A DNA stretch of 47,605 nt, from assembly GCA_017457105.1 (NCBI GenBank), contig JAFTIA010000063.1, positions 1-47,605 on the forward strand, in the 5' to 3' direction. Source of the stretch: Lentisphaeria bacterium (lineage in GTDB: Bacteria; Verrucomicrobiota; Lentisphaeria; Victivallales; Victivallaceae). Below, piece after piece: positions 16,701 through 24,455 of this stretch. The notes beneath the pieces were generated by a model. The model saw nothing but the letters and a program-made list of their open reading frames with translations. It searched no databases and was not told the origin of the DNA. The position numbers and the translations under genes were made by a program. Numbering within the stretch: the first letter of the stretch is position 1; each line of letters starts with the position of its first letter.

Positions 16701-17693
16701 GGAAATGAATCCCAGTTCCAAAGATTTCCCCGCCTTGCTTTTGCGGATATATTTGGCAAGGATTTCTGCGGATTTGCGGTCCCCGGCTGGATCGCTGCCG
16801 CCGGCAAGGATCACATTGAACTTGTCCCCGAAAGGATTGTGGAGGGAGTGGACATCGTGCCCGCCGGGACCGGGATATTTACCATCGATCATGGCAAAAT
16901 GACGGCAGTAAAGATTGGACATGGTCCGGTTGTTGTCCCGGCTGCCCAGCACAATAAGGTTCCGGTCCAGTTTATCCGCATTTTCATAAGCTGTATGGGG
17001 CAGAACCGGTAAAGTCGTCCCGGTACGGGCCTGAATGGCGGCATTGACGATGCGGGCAAGTTCCGGAGCCCCCACAATGGCGGCAGCAGGTCTGCCGTTC
17101 CGCACCAGCACAGTCTGCAAATTCCGGTCCACAACGGTGATTTTGTGTTTGCCAAGTTTATCATAGGGGACGCCGGGAATACCGGAAACACTCTTTTTTG
17201 CCGTCTTTGCCGCAGGAGCGGGGCGGCCGTTGAGCAATACAGGATTGCGGAAAGCGACTTTCCCTTTATTCCGGATGTACTGGAAGTAAAAATTCACCTC
17301 TTTCACCGGCTTTTTGGGCATATAGACACGGCTTGCAGTCCGCCAGTCAAAGGTATCTTTTCCCATACCGAAATTGATGCCGTTGACACGGGTGTTATCG
17401 GTATGCACCACATCGATCAACGCCCCGAAGTAACACCCGCTGCTGCCCACATTTTCCATGGCCTTTGCCTCTACGGAAAAAGTGATGGGCCCGGGGGTTT
17501 TCTGGTTGAGGGTCACTTTGGCGGATACAATGCTTTTTACTTTCGTATCCGGATTGGTAATGGTGTAGACGCCATCTTTGAACACCGTCGTTTTCGGGTT
17601 GGAAACAGTGAGTTTTGCCGGAAGAAGATTTTCCGGAGCCGCCGCCAGAAATACAGCACTGCACACCACCCACAAAGTCATCCATTTTTTCAT
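13716..17693 (-). CDS. Very large secreted multidomain protein, polysaccharide-lyase-like with C-terminal beta-propeller
   Basis: A 1325-residue protein with a signal peptide (MKKWMTLWVVCSAVFLAAA). Rough layout: 25-155 a carbohydrate-binding-like beta region; 180-330 an alpha/beta domain like the non-catalytic N-domain of GH20/GH67/GH115 enzymes (IVGAPELARIVNAAIQ, NLIVLGSRDNNRTM); 335-640 a helical, toroid-like region; 640-960 a beta-rich region with the feel of heparinase II/III-type lyases; 990-1325 a repeating beta-propeller. No catalytic residues can be named with confidence. It is probably periplasmic or exported and acts on a glycan. AAGGA lies 9 bases before the ATG. It is transcribed away from the amidohydrolase. 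Confidence 0.75.
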   Translation of the reverse strand: MKKWMTLWVVCSAVFLAAAPENLLPAKLTVSNPKTTVFKDGVYTITNPDTKVKSIVSAKVTLNQKTPGPITFSVEAKAMENVGSSGCYFGALIDVVHTDNTRVNGINFGMGKDTFDWRTASRVYMPKKPVKEVNFYFQYIRNKGKVAFRNPVLLNGRPAPAAKTAKKSVSGIPGVPYDKLGKHKITVVDRNLQTVLVRNGRPAAAIVGAPELARIVNAAIQARTGTTLPVLPHTAYENADKLDRNLIVLGSRDNNRTMSNLYCRHFAMIDGKYPGPGGHDVHSLHNPFGDKFNVILAGGSDPAGDRKSAEILAKYIRKSKAGKSLELGFISDAALSPAYKVARDVKDIPLWEFSIGYGNKGYFGWNSLARNLAMLYITNDPYYKNEFMRLAFPKDKKTQHELFVRDDEAYHDDPSEPIVKVYHYRGQYMTLYWDMVDENPLFTDEERRQVNQKLYEQLVFRLTRSDYTNPYRRYNERKVVRPDRHAGWEVLTAYTAARYLDKDFPCFDTKEGLRLGRNAMEPLMEKAAVDNIALFWVVTSAEMPYYYAALQGHRLVGNPCLKAYAKSLTLISTLANGSDERNGVYGAAKHFLTAAYYAQDQGLITLLKLKAMPGTFAASAVHDFSVFRVGQSYWPSGTYPNDSIKDNLRKWVRFDVTIPAKPDQTELLYTSIRNKPDHTGDYMMVDPHYSTGLRDPQHNFSMLFAYINGVPVLSGYENALVPYANGLNIGKYPFDAEIVTQGSKGPFSWITGRIRNYNGFDWERTWLLREGKYLTAIDKIKALQDHAAARYDVKYTAGFNGTVQKMADGDFKASTTYNGKTHSVIWSFSDDVPVLHAAKTWSIYLPGDAVTFQPVKTDLTKGSESSYVTLLRPGEALDTRGTARDGDLIALRTPEPVLITLAGNGFTLAGADATFTLAGKEAFVSAGDAAAAEHAMQLLKKRDRKPFTPQAIAEESPLMSNRWIAHLAHKPGRIVFHEDQFGIASGNTFTVFNSVSGKTVFRAELDAPVYSVAYHPEAKLWLAGAKNEILTAFDERGKVQWTFQSEMAKEVLNYGPYWHKSSVPGVRSLFVRDGRIFAGSAATMEVLDAKGKLLERKFIRYGGIDDQVWNPESGKIMMIRPSGGAGLLDMDPKTFAVRAQDHWGLGMRDNLHGYGFNQVAQYQVLFFKNSKGNILAADLLGGAQNRFIIRSAKGAALYEANFGPGRLGYNLMFPAEHNRTLRNMAMTDWDNDGKQEFAVSHANGSLYIFNEKAEVVKLFNLFNTALSLAAGKDAFYAGLADGRILKADVSGVRTVARVKGKVYLLEVLENGHILAGCSNGDLTLF

Positions 17694-17725
17694 AAGATCA
17701 TATCCTTTTTTTGTTGCACGGACTT

Positions 17726-17754
17726 ACAGTACAACCACCCGGAGAGTTTTGCAA
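17726..17754 (-). promoter_or_regulatory. Promoter of the large secreted protein
   Basis: Minus strand: TTGCAA (17749-17754), 17-base spacer, TACTGT (17726-17731), about 33 bases before the ATG at 17693. Divergent from the promoter at 17786-17814, with 31 bases between them. Confidence 0.6.
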
Positions 17755-17785
17755 GCAAAAACAGCAGGGAAATGTGATTTCTCTA

Positions 17786-17814
17786 TTGGCAGAAGCAAAA
17801 TTCTGTGTTATAGT
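17786..17814 (+). promoter_or_regulatory. Promoter of the amidohydrolase-dut-MFS unit
   Basis: TTGGCA (17786-17791), 17-base spacer, TATAGT (17809-17814). The transcript would start near 17821, leaving a leader of about 90 bases before the ATG at 17912. Confidence 0.7.
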
Positions 17815-17911
17815 AAGCAACGCCGGAATCACGGGGCCGCCGTACCGCATCCGGGAGAAAACAGTTCAGCGGGAACAAGCCTTTTCAAAGGCAAATGCAG
17901 GAGCAGTTTTT

Positions 17912-18793
17912 ATGAAGATCATCGACGTACACAATCATCCGGACTGGCACGGGCATAATCTGGATGCTTTTCTTGCCAATATGGATCAGTACAATATTGA
18001 CAAAACATGGATCCTCAGCTGGGAATGCCGCAAAAGCGATTACAACCCCAGTTACGCCCATGTGATCCCGGCGGAAGTGCTGGGGTCCTCCACAGGCCCC
18101 ATCCCTTTCAGCCGTTGTGTGTCTTATGTGGAACGGGCTCCGGAACGCTTCATTCTGGGATACTGCCCTGACCCGCTGGATCCGGATGCCTGCCAGAAAT
18201 TGCAGGCGGCAAACAAGATCTACGGGGCAAACGTCTGCGGCGAACTCAAGAGCCGTACCATGTATGACAGCCCGGACTGCCTCCGTCTTTTCCGTCTTGC
18301 GGCGGAATTGAAAATGCCGGTAACGTTCCATCTCCAGTACGACATGCAGCCTACCATCCACGAACCCTGGGAAGAGTGGTGGGGCGGCACCATTGACACA
18401 TTGGAACGGACTCTGCAGGCGTGTCCTGACACCATTTTCCTGGGTCATGCGCCGGGGTTCTGGATCCATATTTCCGGGGACGACCAGTGGAAGACCTCCA
18501 ACTACCCGATTCCGGACAGCCCCGTTCTCCCCGGCGGCCGCCTCCCGGAACTTTTGCGGAAATACCCCAATCTGATGTGCGATATCTCTGCCGGAAGCGG
18601 CTGCCGTGCATTGAGCCGTGATCCGGGCTTTGCCAAAAAGTTCCTGCTGGAATTTCAGGACCGGATCTGTTATGCCCGGGATTATTTTGACAATATCCAT
18701 CAGGAATTTCTCAACTCGCTGGATCTGCCGGAAAAAGTCCTTGCCAAGATCTACGCAGAAAACTCGGAACGGCTGCTGGAGGATTACCGGTGA
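17912..18793 (+). CDS. Amidohydrolase family protein (TIM-barrel, amidohydrolase-2 type)
   Basis: A 293-residue metal-dependent hydrolase or decarboxylase-like protein. Seen: the N-terminal metal pair [12 protein letters not shown] (about 3-14), a histidine in VTFHLQYD near 140, FLGHAPGFW near 180, MCDISAGSG near 220 and YARDYFD near 260. This layout fits the aminocarboxymuconate-decarboxylase-like branch; the substrate is unknown. I chose the ATG at 17912, with GGAG 8 bases upstream, because an in-frame start at 17711 would place 67 residues across the promoter. The stop overlaps the dut start. Confidence 0.83.
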   Translation: MKIIDVHNHPDWHGHNLDAFLANMDQYNIDKTWILSWECRKSDYNPSYAHVIPAEVLGSSTGPIPFSRCVSYVERAPERFILGYCPDPLDPDACQKLQAANKIYGANVCGELKSRTMYDSPDCLRLFRLAAELKMPVTFHLQYDMQPTIHEPWEEWWGGTIDTLERTLQACPDTIFLGHAPGFWIHISGDDQWKTSNYPIPDSPVLPGGRLPELLRKYPNLMCDISAGSGCRALSRDPGFAKKFLLEFQDRICYARDYFDNIHQEFLNSLDLPEKVLAKIYAENSERLLEDYR

Positions 18794-19233
18794 AGATCCG
18801 TTTCCGGATGATGGAAAATTGCGGGGATCTGGCTCCCCGCAAAGCCCACGCAGACGATGCGGCGTACGATCTGCACAGCCGCACCGATCTGGAACTGGAA
18901 CCCATGACCAGCACCCTTGTCCCCACCGGACTTTTTCTGGAACTCCCGGTGGGGTACGAGGCGCAGATCCGTCCCCGGAGCGGACTGGCTCTGAAGCATG
19001 ACATCATGCTCACCAACTCTCCCGGCACCGTGGATGCCGGATACCGTGGGGAAGTGGGGGTGATCGTTTACAATGGCGGCAAGACCCCATTCCCGGTGCG
19101 CCGGGGGGATCGCATTGCCCAGATGGTCATTGCCAAACTGGCGGAAGTGGAACTGGAAGAAGCGGAAACGCTGTCAGAGTCACAGCGGGGGACCGGCGGC
19201 TTCGGCAGCACAGGTATCCGGAACGCCAACTGA
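18790..19233 (+). CDS. dut: dUTP diphosphatase
   Basis: A 147-residue trimeric-type dUTPase that hydrolyses dUTP to dUMP and keeps uracil out of DNA. All five motifs are present: DAAYDLHS (23-30), [10 protein letters not shown] (61-70), the uridine-binding [14 protein letters not shown] (76-89), [10 protein letters not shown] (105-114) and [10 protein letters not shown] (133-142). The start is GTG, overlapping the upstream stop as GTGA, with GGAGG 7 bases before it. Confidence 0.95.
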   Translation: MKIRFRMMENCGDLAPRKAHADDAAYDLHSRTDLELEPMTSTLVPTGLFLELPVGYEAQIRPRSGLALKHDIMLTNSPGTVDAGYRGEVGVIVYNGGKTPFPVRRGDRIAQMVIAKLAEVELEEAETLSESQRGTGGFGSTGIRNAN

Positions 19234-19249
19234 AAACGGCTTGAAAAAA

Positions 19250-20503
19250 ATGTCTGAACGAAGAAAACTGCTCCTCCTCTATATTTGCGGGATCGCTTTG
19301 TATTTTTTCACCAATCTGCAACGCTCCGGCATCCCCGGATCGCTCTTCAACGAACTGCAGAGCGGGCTGGCTCTTACGGCCGCCCAGGTGACTATGCTGG
19401 GGACCTGTTTTATCTATATTTACACCTTCAACCAGCTGATCGCCGGAGTATTGAATGACCGTTACGGCGGGATCCGCATGATGATTTTCGGGGCGGCCTT
19501 TTTCTGTCTGGGGTCGGTGCTTTTCCCGCTGACCGGATCGGTCTGGGGGGCTTACGGGGCGCGGATCATTACAGGATTCGGGGCAAGTTTCATGTATCTT
19601 GCCATGGTAAAACTTTCTCAAAGGCTTTTCCCGGAAACGTTCCCGCAAATGGTGGGGATCATCCTGCTTCTGGGATATATGGGGAATATTACCGCCAACG
19701 CGCCTCTTTCATGGCTGGCGGCAGACATCGGCTGGCGGAACGCTCTCCTGACTGCGGGGGTGCTTACCACCGCCATTTTTGTTTTCTTTGTACTCCTGCG
19801 CAGGACGGTCACATTGGTGCCCATTCAGGATGTCAAAATCAATTTTCAGGTTTACAAAGACTTCTGGAAGATCAAACACAACCGATGGATGTGTATTTAC
19901 TGTGCCAGCAATTTTTCGTTCTACTTTATTTTTCAGGTCATTATCGGCAAAAAATTTCTGGAAGACTTCTGTGCAGTGAGCGGTTCGACGGCGGCAATGA
20001 GTATGTCTGTCATGGCACTTTTTGCCGCAGTCAGCGGGATCATCTGCGCCTTTCTTTCCAAAGCCCTCCACAACCGGCGGCGGTGTTTCATCCGTGTTAC
20101 AGGAACATACAGTGCAGTTGCGCTGGCACTCCTGACGGGATGTGTACTAACAGATATCCACTCCCCGTGGCTGCTTCTTCCGGTGACCCTCTTCGGCTTT
20201 ACCGGCAACCTTGCCCCGATCACGGTGGCACTTTTAAGTGAAACCAATCCCCCGGAAAAAACGGCCATTGCCGTGAGTTTCAGCAATTTTGCTTCCTACT
20301 TCGGGGTATCGATCGGCGGAAGCTGCGTGGGGTTCCTGATGGAAGTGGCAGCTCCTCAACGGATCGGGGATATTCTGGTGTACGGCAAATGGTCCTATGC
20401 TGCTGTACTCGGATTTCTTCTTCTGCTCTCCCTTGCGGCACTGCGGAGCGTGTACCGCATCCGGGAGACTTACGGGAAAAACATCTACAGCACTATTGAG
20501 TAA
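19250..20503 (+). CDS. Major facilitator superfamily transporter
   Basis: A 417-residue membrane protein with about 12 hydrophobic segments in two halves and a charged central loop near 190-210. GVLNDRYGGIRMM near residue 72 is the loop 2-3 signature of MFS carriers. The substrate is not evident. The ATG at 19250 follows dut by 16 bases with no strong ribosome site; a TTG at 19241 would add three residues. It is convergent with the gene at 20507 with only 3 bases between the stops and no visible terminator. Confidence 0.85.
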   Translation: MSERRKLLLLYICGIALYFFTNLQRSGIPGSLFNELQSGLALTAAQVTMLGTCFIYIYTFNQLIAGVLNDRYGGIRMMIFGAAFFCLGSVLFPLTGSVWGAYGARIITGFGASFMYLAMVKLSQRLFPETFPQMVGIILLLGYMGNITANAPLSWLAADIGWRNALLTAGVLTTAIFVFFVLLRRTVTLVPIQDVKINFQVYKDFWKIKHNRWMCIYCASNFSFYFIFQVIIGKKFLEDFCAVSGSTAAMSMSVMALFAAVSGIICAFLSKALHNRRRCFIRVTGTYSAVALALLTGCVLTDIHSPWLLLPVTLFGFTGNLAPITVALLSETNPPEKTAIAVSFSNFASYFGVSIGGSCVGFLMEVAAPQRIGDILVYGKWSYAAVLGFLLLLSLAALRSVYRIRETYGKNIYSTIE

Positions 20504-20506
20504 CGG

Positions 20507-21298
20507 TCAGAAAGTCAATTTCAACCCGTCATACGCCATCAATTTACCGTGTTCCTCTTCCACGATCCGGCGTGTGGCGGCTTCATCCGGCCACAATGTC
20601 CGGGCAAAATGGGTCAGGATATGAACGGTTTTGTCCGTCACGGTATTCCGGGTCTTCAAGGCGGCAATGATCATTTCCACCATAGTCAAGTCATTATGCT
20701 CAAAACTCCGCTGGTCGGCAGTTTGATGGACGGTGGCATCCCAGACCGCCCAATCCAGCGAGATCCCCCGGAGCATTTCCGCCGTCCGGGTGGTGATCCA
20801 GGCACCGTCCAGCGCATACAGGAGATTCCCCTGCTTCATACGGAAAAGATACCACATGGTTTCTTCGGCGAAACGCTCTTTGATCAGGTGATTGGAAGAG
20901 AGAGCCGTGACCTGCGTTTCCCCGACAAGAAAGGTATCCCCCGGCTTGACAGCCGTGATCCGGCACTGCGTTTCAAGGCTGTTCCCCCGCAGGATCTCCA
21001 CGCCTTCCGGCGAACAATGAATATGCAGCGGTGCCGCATCCGCAGACCGGGCGGCAATGATTTTACCGATGGCCTGCGGGTCAAAGTGATCTATATGGGT
21101 ATGCGTTATCAAGAGATCCGTAACCGCATCCGGCTCTGCGCCGAACCGCCCCAGATTGACAGCCGCAGTCACCCCGGCATCCAGCAGGATATGCCCGTTC
21201 AAAAGCGTACAGGCGCTGCCCCGGACACCGGGAGCCCCGATGTTTTTCCAGTCATGATCGGCGGCACCGGTGCCGATAAAATGCAGCGAACAACTCAT
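20507..21298 (-). CDS. MBL-fold metallo-hydrolase
   Basis: A 263-residue metallo-beta-lactamase-fold protein: FIGTGAADHDW at the N terminus, LLDAG near 38, the metal motif THTHIDHFD near 65, a late Asp in ALDGAWITT and HFART near the end. It lacks the PhnP-like cysteine cluster of the other MBL protein in this window. The ATG at 21298 begins the first beta strand; an in-frame ATG at 21334 would overlap trxA by 29 bases. Lying 7 bases after trxA, it may act in the same redox or repair context, but the substrate is unknown. Confidence 0.8.
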   Translation of the reverse strand: MSCSLHFIGTGAADHDWKNIGAPGVRGSACTLLNGHILLDAGVTAAVNLGRFGAEPDAVTDLLITHTHIDHFDPQAIGKIIAARSADAAPLHIHCSPEGVEILRGNSLETQCRITAVKPGDTFLVGETQVTALSSNHLIKERFAEETMWYLFRMKQGNLLYALDGAWITTRTAEMLRGISLDWAVWDATVHQTADQRSFEHNDLTMVEMIIAALKTRNTVTDKTVHILTHFARTLWPDEAATRRIVEEEHGKLMAYDGLKLTF

Positions 21299-21305
21299 CT
21301 CAAAA

Positions 21306-21623
21306 TTACAATCCGAGTTTGGCGGCGAGGGCATCTTTGCTCATACAGCCCACCAGTTTCTGCATTTGCTGCCCGTCTTTGAAGAAAAACAGCGCAGGAA
21401 TGGCATCCACGCCCAGCGCAGCGGCAAGTTCCACATTGCCGGGGTCATCCACATTGATCTTGCCAACGATGATCTCCGGATGTTCTGCGGCGAGGGCCTC
21501 CAGTTCGGGAGCCAGTTTCTTGCACGGGCCGCACCATTCCGCCCAGAAATCCACCAGCACGGGCTTTTCCTGTTGGGAGGTAAGTTTTTCAAAAGATTCT
21601 TTATTGAGATGAAGCACTTCCAT
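21306..21623 (-). CDS. trxA: Thioredoxin
   Basis: A 105-residue thioredoxin with the active site WCGPC at residues 30-34, preceded by VLVDFWAE and followed by the cis-proline segment DAIPALFFFKDG. It reduces disulfides in cytosolic proteins. Its start overlaps the stop of the ferredoxin:thioredoxin reductase gene by one base (TAATG), so reductase and substrate are made together. Confidence 0.95.
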   Translation of the reverse strand: MEVLHLNKESFEKLTSQQEKPVLVDFWAEWCGPCKKLAPELEALAAEHPEIIVGKINVDDPGNVELAAALGVDAIPALFFFKDGQQMQKLVGCMSKDALAAKLGL

Positions 21624-21835
21624 TATTCTTTCTCCTTGTAATAAAGTTTACAATGACAATATCCCTCAAAATCCGGATCCGCCATCTGTTTGCGGAATTC
21701 CCCGCAAATACAGATATTTTCCGGGATCCTCTGCAAACGGCAGGGGCAATACCCGCCATTCTGCCGCATCCGTTCCCGGAGGGACTCCACATATTCCTTA
21801 TCCGGATTCAGGGTGATCTTCTTTTTTCCATCCAT
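21623..21835 (-). CDS. Ferredoxin:thioredoxin reductase catalytic-chain protein, short form
   Basis: A 70-residue protein with the cysteine set of the FTR catalytic chain: CPC at 30-32, CIC at 42-44 and CHC at 60-62. In the family, four of these bind a 4Fe-4S cluster and two form the redox disulfide that reduces thioredoxin one electron at a time. It is shorter than the plant chain, and the second motif is CIC rather than CPC, as I recall for anaerobe versions. ATG at 21835 has AAAGGA 7 bases upstream. Directly followed by trxA, so thioredoxin here is probably reduced by ferredoxin rather than NADPH. Confidence 0.88.
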   Translation of the reverse strand: MDGKKKITLNPDKEYVESLRERMRQNGGYCPCRLQRIPENICICGEFRKQMADPDFEGYCHCKLYYKEKE

Positions 21836-21860
21836 GTTGGTATCCTTTCTTTCCGTACAC

Positions 21861-21889
21861 AATATAACCGGAGAGAAAAAAATTGTCAA
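21861..21889 (-). promoter_or_regulatory. Near-consensus sigma70 promoter of the FTR-trxA unit
   Basis: Minus strand: TTGACA (21884-21889), 17-base spacer, TATATT (21861-21866), about 26 bases before the ATG at 21835. The rest of the gap up to 22031 shows no other gene or clear terminator for zwf. Confidence 0.8.
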
Positions 21890-22031
21890 GCCGGTTTGCC
21901 CAAAAAGACACCCGTGCTGTTCTATTGACAGGATGTTCAGAACCACAGGGGATTTTCAATTGTTGCGGGAAAGCGGAAAAGCAACAGAGAGAAACACTGG
22001 AAAAATCAGTGGGCGGCATCCCCGCAGGGAC

Positions 22032-23543
22032 TCACCCCTGCCGGATGGGCCGCCATTCACGGCCGTCACGGAGGAGGAGCTGTGCAGATTCCGCAGGGCC
22101 CTCACTGCCCGCCGGATAGAAACACAACGGCATCTTGGCAGGATCCTTTTCCCACAACTGCAGAAGCGGCGTAAACAATTCCCAGCCGGATGTGATCAAA
22201 TCACTCCGCATGAAAAGGGTGGGATCCCCCAGCATCCCGTCCAGCAGAAGCCGGGCATAGGCTTCCGTCACTTCCGTGGTCTTCGCCAGTTCTGAATAGT
22301 GGAAATGCAGTGTCATGGGCCCCATGCACAACCGGGGGCCCGGGTGTTTGGCCTGGATCGTCAGATCCATCCCCTCCTCCGGCTGAACGTGCATCACCAG
22401 AGTGTCCCCGGTGATGGCCTCCGCCGGGACGGGAGCAAAGACAGAATGGGCAATGCGTTTGAATACAATGGCGATCTCGCTCTGCCGTGCCGGAAGGCGT
22501 TTGCCGCTCCGGATATAAAAGGGAACGCCCGCCCAGCGCGGGTTATCAACAAAAAGCCGCGCCGCCGCGTAAGTTTCCACCATGGAACCCGCTGATACGC
22601 CCGGCTCCTCCCGGTAGCCCGCCATGCCGTTCCCCGCTATGTACTGTCCCCGGACACAGTTTGCCACCCATTCTGCGGCATCGTACCGCCGGATGGCATC
22701 AATGACTTTCCGCTGTTCATCCCGCACCGCATCGGCAGTAAAGGTGTCCGGCATTTCCATAGCCGCCAGAGAAAGCATTTCCAGAAGGTGGTTCTGGAAC
22801 ATATCCCGCACCAGCCCGCTCTGTTCATAATACCCGGCCCGGTGTTCCACACCCAGATCCTCTGCAATGGTGATTTGGACATGGTCGATATAACGATTGT
22901 TCCACAGCGGTTCAAAAATCGTATTGGCAAAACGCAGAATGGCAATATTCTGCACCGTTTCCTTCCCCAGATAGTGGTCGATCCGGTAAATTTGATCCTC
23001 CCGGAGATAACAGTGAAGCAAACGATCCAGTTCAAGGGAACTTTGCAGGTCTTTCCCGAAGGGCTTTTCCAGAATGACATGGCTCCACGGGGCGCCGCTC
23101 CCGGATTCCTCCAGCAAGCCCGCATGGCTTAACGCCTCCACCGTCCCCGCACAGGCATCCGGCGGTACTGCCAGGTAGAAAAGACGGTTGCATGGCTTGA
23201 TTCCCTGCCGGTGATCCATGGCATGAAGATACTCTTTCAACCCCTGAAAAAATTCCGGCTTCCGGTAATCCCCCGTCACAAGATCCAGCAGATCCAGAAA
23301 AGCCTCCCGGTCACCGCCATCCTCCGGCAGTCCGGCACGGATCTTCTCCCGGAAGCCCTCCCCGGAACGCAGACAACAGGCGATCCGGGAATCCCGGTGC
23401 AGAAGTCCGGCACAGAAAAGCTGGTACAATGATGGAAAAAGTTTCCGCTTGGCAAGGTCCCCCCCCGCCCCGAACAGCACCACTACTGCCGGGGTCGGCG
23501 CCGTTTCCACGCAGAAATCCCCGAACCATTCCGGCCGATCCAT
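22032..23543 (-). CDS. zwf: Glucose-6-phosphate 1-dehydrogenase
   Basis: A 503-residue enzyme oxidising glucose 6-phosphate to 6-phosphogluconolactone with NAD(P). Seen: nucleotide-binding GAGGDLAKRKL (25-35), EKPFGKDL near 155, the substrate signature RIDHYLGKE (187-195, catalytic His190 region), and IRSGKRLPARQ near 345. Three ATG codons run together at the start; 23543 was chosen because a G-run lies 8 bases before it, but 23546 and 23549 are possible. It follows the nitroreductase by 24 bases. pgl and gnd are not nearby. Confidence 0.92.
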   Translation of the reverse strand: MDRPEWFGDFCVETAPTPAVVVLFGAGGDLAKRKLFPSLYQLFCAGLLHRDSRIACCLRSGEGFREKIRAGLPEDGGDREAFLDLLDLVTGDYRKPEFFQGLKEYLHAMDHRQGIKPCNRLFYLAVPPDACAGTVEALSHAGLLEESGSGAPWSHVILEKPFGKDLQSSLELDRLLHCYLREDQIYRIDHYLGKETVQNIAILRFANTIFEPLWNNRYIDHVQITIAEDLGVEHRAGYYEQSGLVRDMFQNHLLEMLSLAAMEMPDTFTADAVRDEQRKVIDAIRRYDAAEWVANCVRGQYIAGNGMAGYREEPGVSAGSMVETYAAARLFVDNPRWAGVPFYIRSGKRLPARQSEIAIVFKRIAHSVFAPVPAEAITGDTLVMHVQPEEGMDLTIQAKHPGPRLCMGPMTLHFHYSELAKTTEVTEAYARLLLDGMLGDPTLFMRSDLITSGWELFTPLLQLWEKDPAKMPLCFYPAGSEGPAESAQLLLRDGREWRPIRQG

Positions 23544-23567
23544 CATCATCACCCCCCGTCTTGACAA

Positions 23568-24203
23568 TTATTCCGCAGGGACACCCACAGGCTGGGTCAG
23601 AATAATGGAATACTGCGGACGGAGCTTCATCTGTCGGCTCAACGCCGGTTTGTCCACCATATTGCACACCACCGTGGAAAGTCCGGCAGATGCCGCATAA
23701 AGATACACATTCTGGCTGATGTATCCGGCGTGATTAGGCGCATAAAATGCCGCCTGTTCCTCCGTCATATTCATAGCCTTGTATTTATCCAGGTCCGACA
23801 CATAAACCAACACCAGTGCCGCCTTGCCGTGGAATGGCTGCTTGCCGCAATAACGCCGCAGATCCTTTGCCACCTTGAGTTTCAGAGAGTGACTTGCCGC
23901 ATCATAAAGATACATGCCGGAAGGCAGTGCCACATACACATCCATATCCTGCACATTGCGGGCAGTCGGCACTGTCCGGCGGCCGTCCTGCCGGGAAATA
24001 CCGTTGGCAGCATAAAGAAGATTGGACAACTGCTGGTCCGTCAATGCCTTTTTGGCAAAACTTCTGCCGCTCTTCCGGGCCGTAATGACTTCCATCAAAG
24101 GTTTGCCGCCGGTGGTTTCCGGCTTTACCAGTTTGATCTCCGCTTCCGCCGCACCGGCCACGCACGCAAACGCCATCAGTAATCCTCCCAAACGCCAGAA
24201 CAT
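23568..24203 (-). CDS. Exported nitroreductase-family protein (SagB-type)
   Basis: A 211-residue flavoprotein-like protein with an N-terminal signal-like segment (MFWRLGGLLMAFACVAGA). Seen: ARKSGRSFAKKALTDQQLSNLLYAANGI near 42, PTARNVQDMDVYVALPSGMYLYD near 80 and QNVYLYAASAGLSTV near 160, the FMN-binding pattern of nitroreductase/SagB-like enzymes. Export is inferred from the leader; most relatives are cytosolic, though exported ones are known in gut anaerobes. The ribosome site is strong (GGAGGG). It may share a message with zwf. Confidence 0.85.
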   Translation of the reverse strand: MFWRLGGLLMAFACVAGAAEAEIKLVKPETTGGKPLMEVITARKSGRSFAKKALTDQQLSNLLYAANGISRQDGRRTVPTARNVQDMDVYVALPSGMYLYDAASHSLKLKVAKDLRRYCGKQPFHGKAALVLVYVSDLDKYKAMNMTEEQAAFYAPNHAGYISQNVYLYAASAGLSTVVCNMVDKPALSRQMKLRPQYSIILTQPVGVPAE

Positions 24204-24222
24204 ATTCTCCCTCCTTCTTTTT

Positions 24223-24281
24223 ACTGAACAATAACTGATTTTTCTATATGCCGCTACGGCAAATCAGTCTGTCTGCAATAC
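24223..24281. repeat. Inverted pair of the AAAAATCAGT dispersed repeat
   Basis: 24223-24243 read on the minus strand is AAAAATCAGTTATTGTTCAG, close to the 212 and 45738 copies; 24261-24281 carries the AAATCAGTCTG part in the other direction. The two arms flank a 17-base centre. It lies in the 5' region of the nitroreductase gene, between its ribosome site and the 24287 repeat. Confidence 0.5.
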
Positions 24282-24286
24282 ACTGT

Positions 24287-24455
24287 TTCTTATTGACGGA
24301 TGTCGCCCGCAATCTCCTTGTTCCGGAGCGGGTAGCACCCGCAGTTATGCCGTCGCCTGTCGCCCTGTCGGGCTCTCGAGCCTCCTATCCGCTTCTGAAA
24401 ATCAATCTGACTTTCTTATTGGCGGATGTCGCCCGCGATCTCCTTGTTTTGGAAT
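24287..24455. repeat. Imperfect direct repeat of the ABC-2 permease gene end, 126 bp apart
   Basis: About 40 bases starting at 24287 resemble the 40 bases starting at 24413, which encode the last residues (NKEIAGDIRQ) and stop of the 24416-25375 gene. The upstream copy would encode RNKEIAGDIRQ and a stop but no gene runs into it. The hairpin copy GCGGGTAGCACCCGC (24328-24342) lies between them. This fills the gap between the permease and the nitroreductase. Confidence 0.7.
24328..24342 (-). repeat. GCGGGTGCTACC hairpin motif, copy 2
   Basis: Exact reverse complement of the 15-base hairpin at 59-73. It lies between the two copies of the permease-tail repeat. No T-run follows, so it is not an obvious terminator. 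Confidence 0.55.

Noticed and set aside
23544-23567. TTG start giving a longer zwf product
   Set aside because: The three ATG codons with a G-run before them are a better fit and the extra residues are not family-like.
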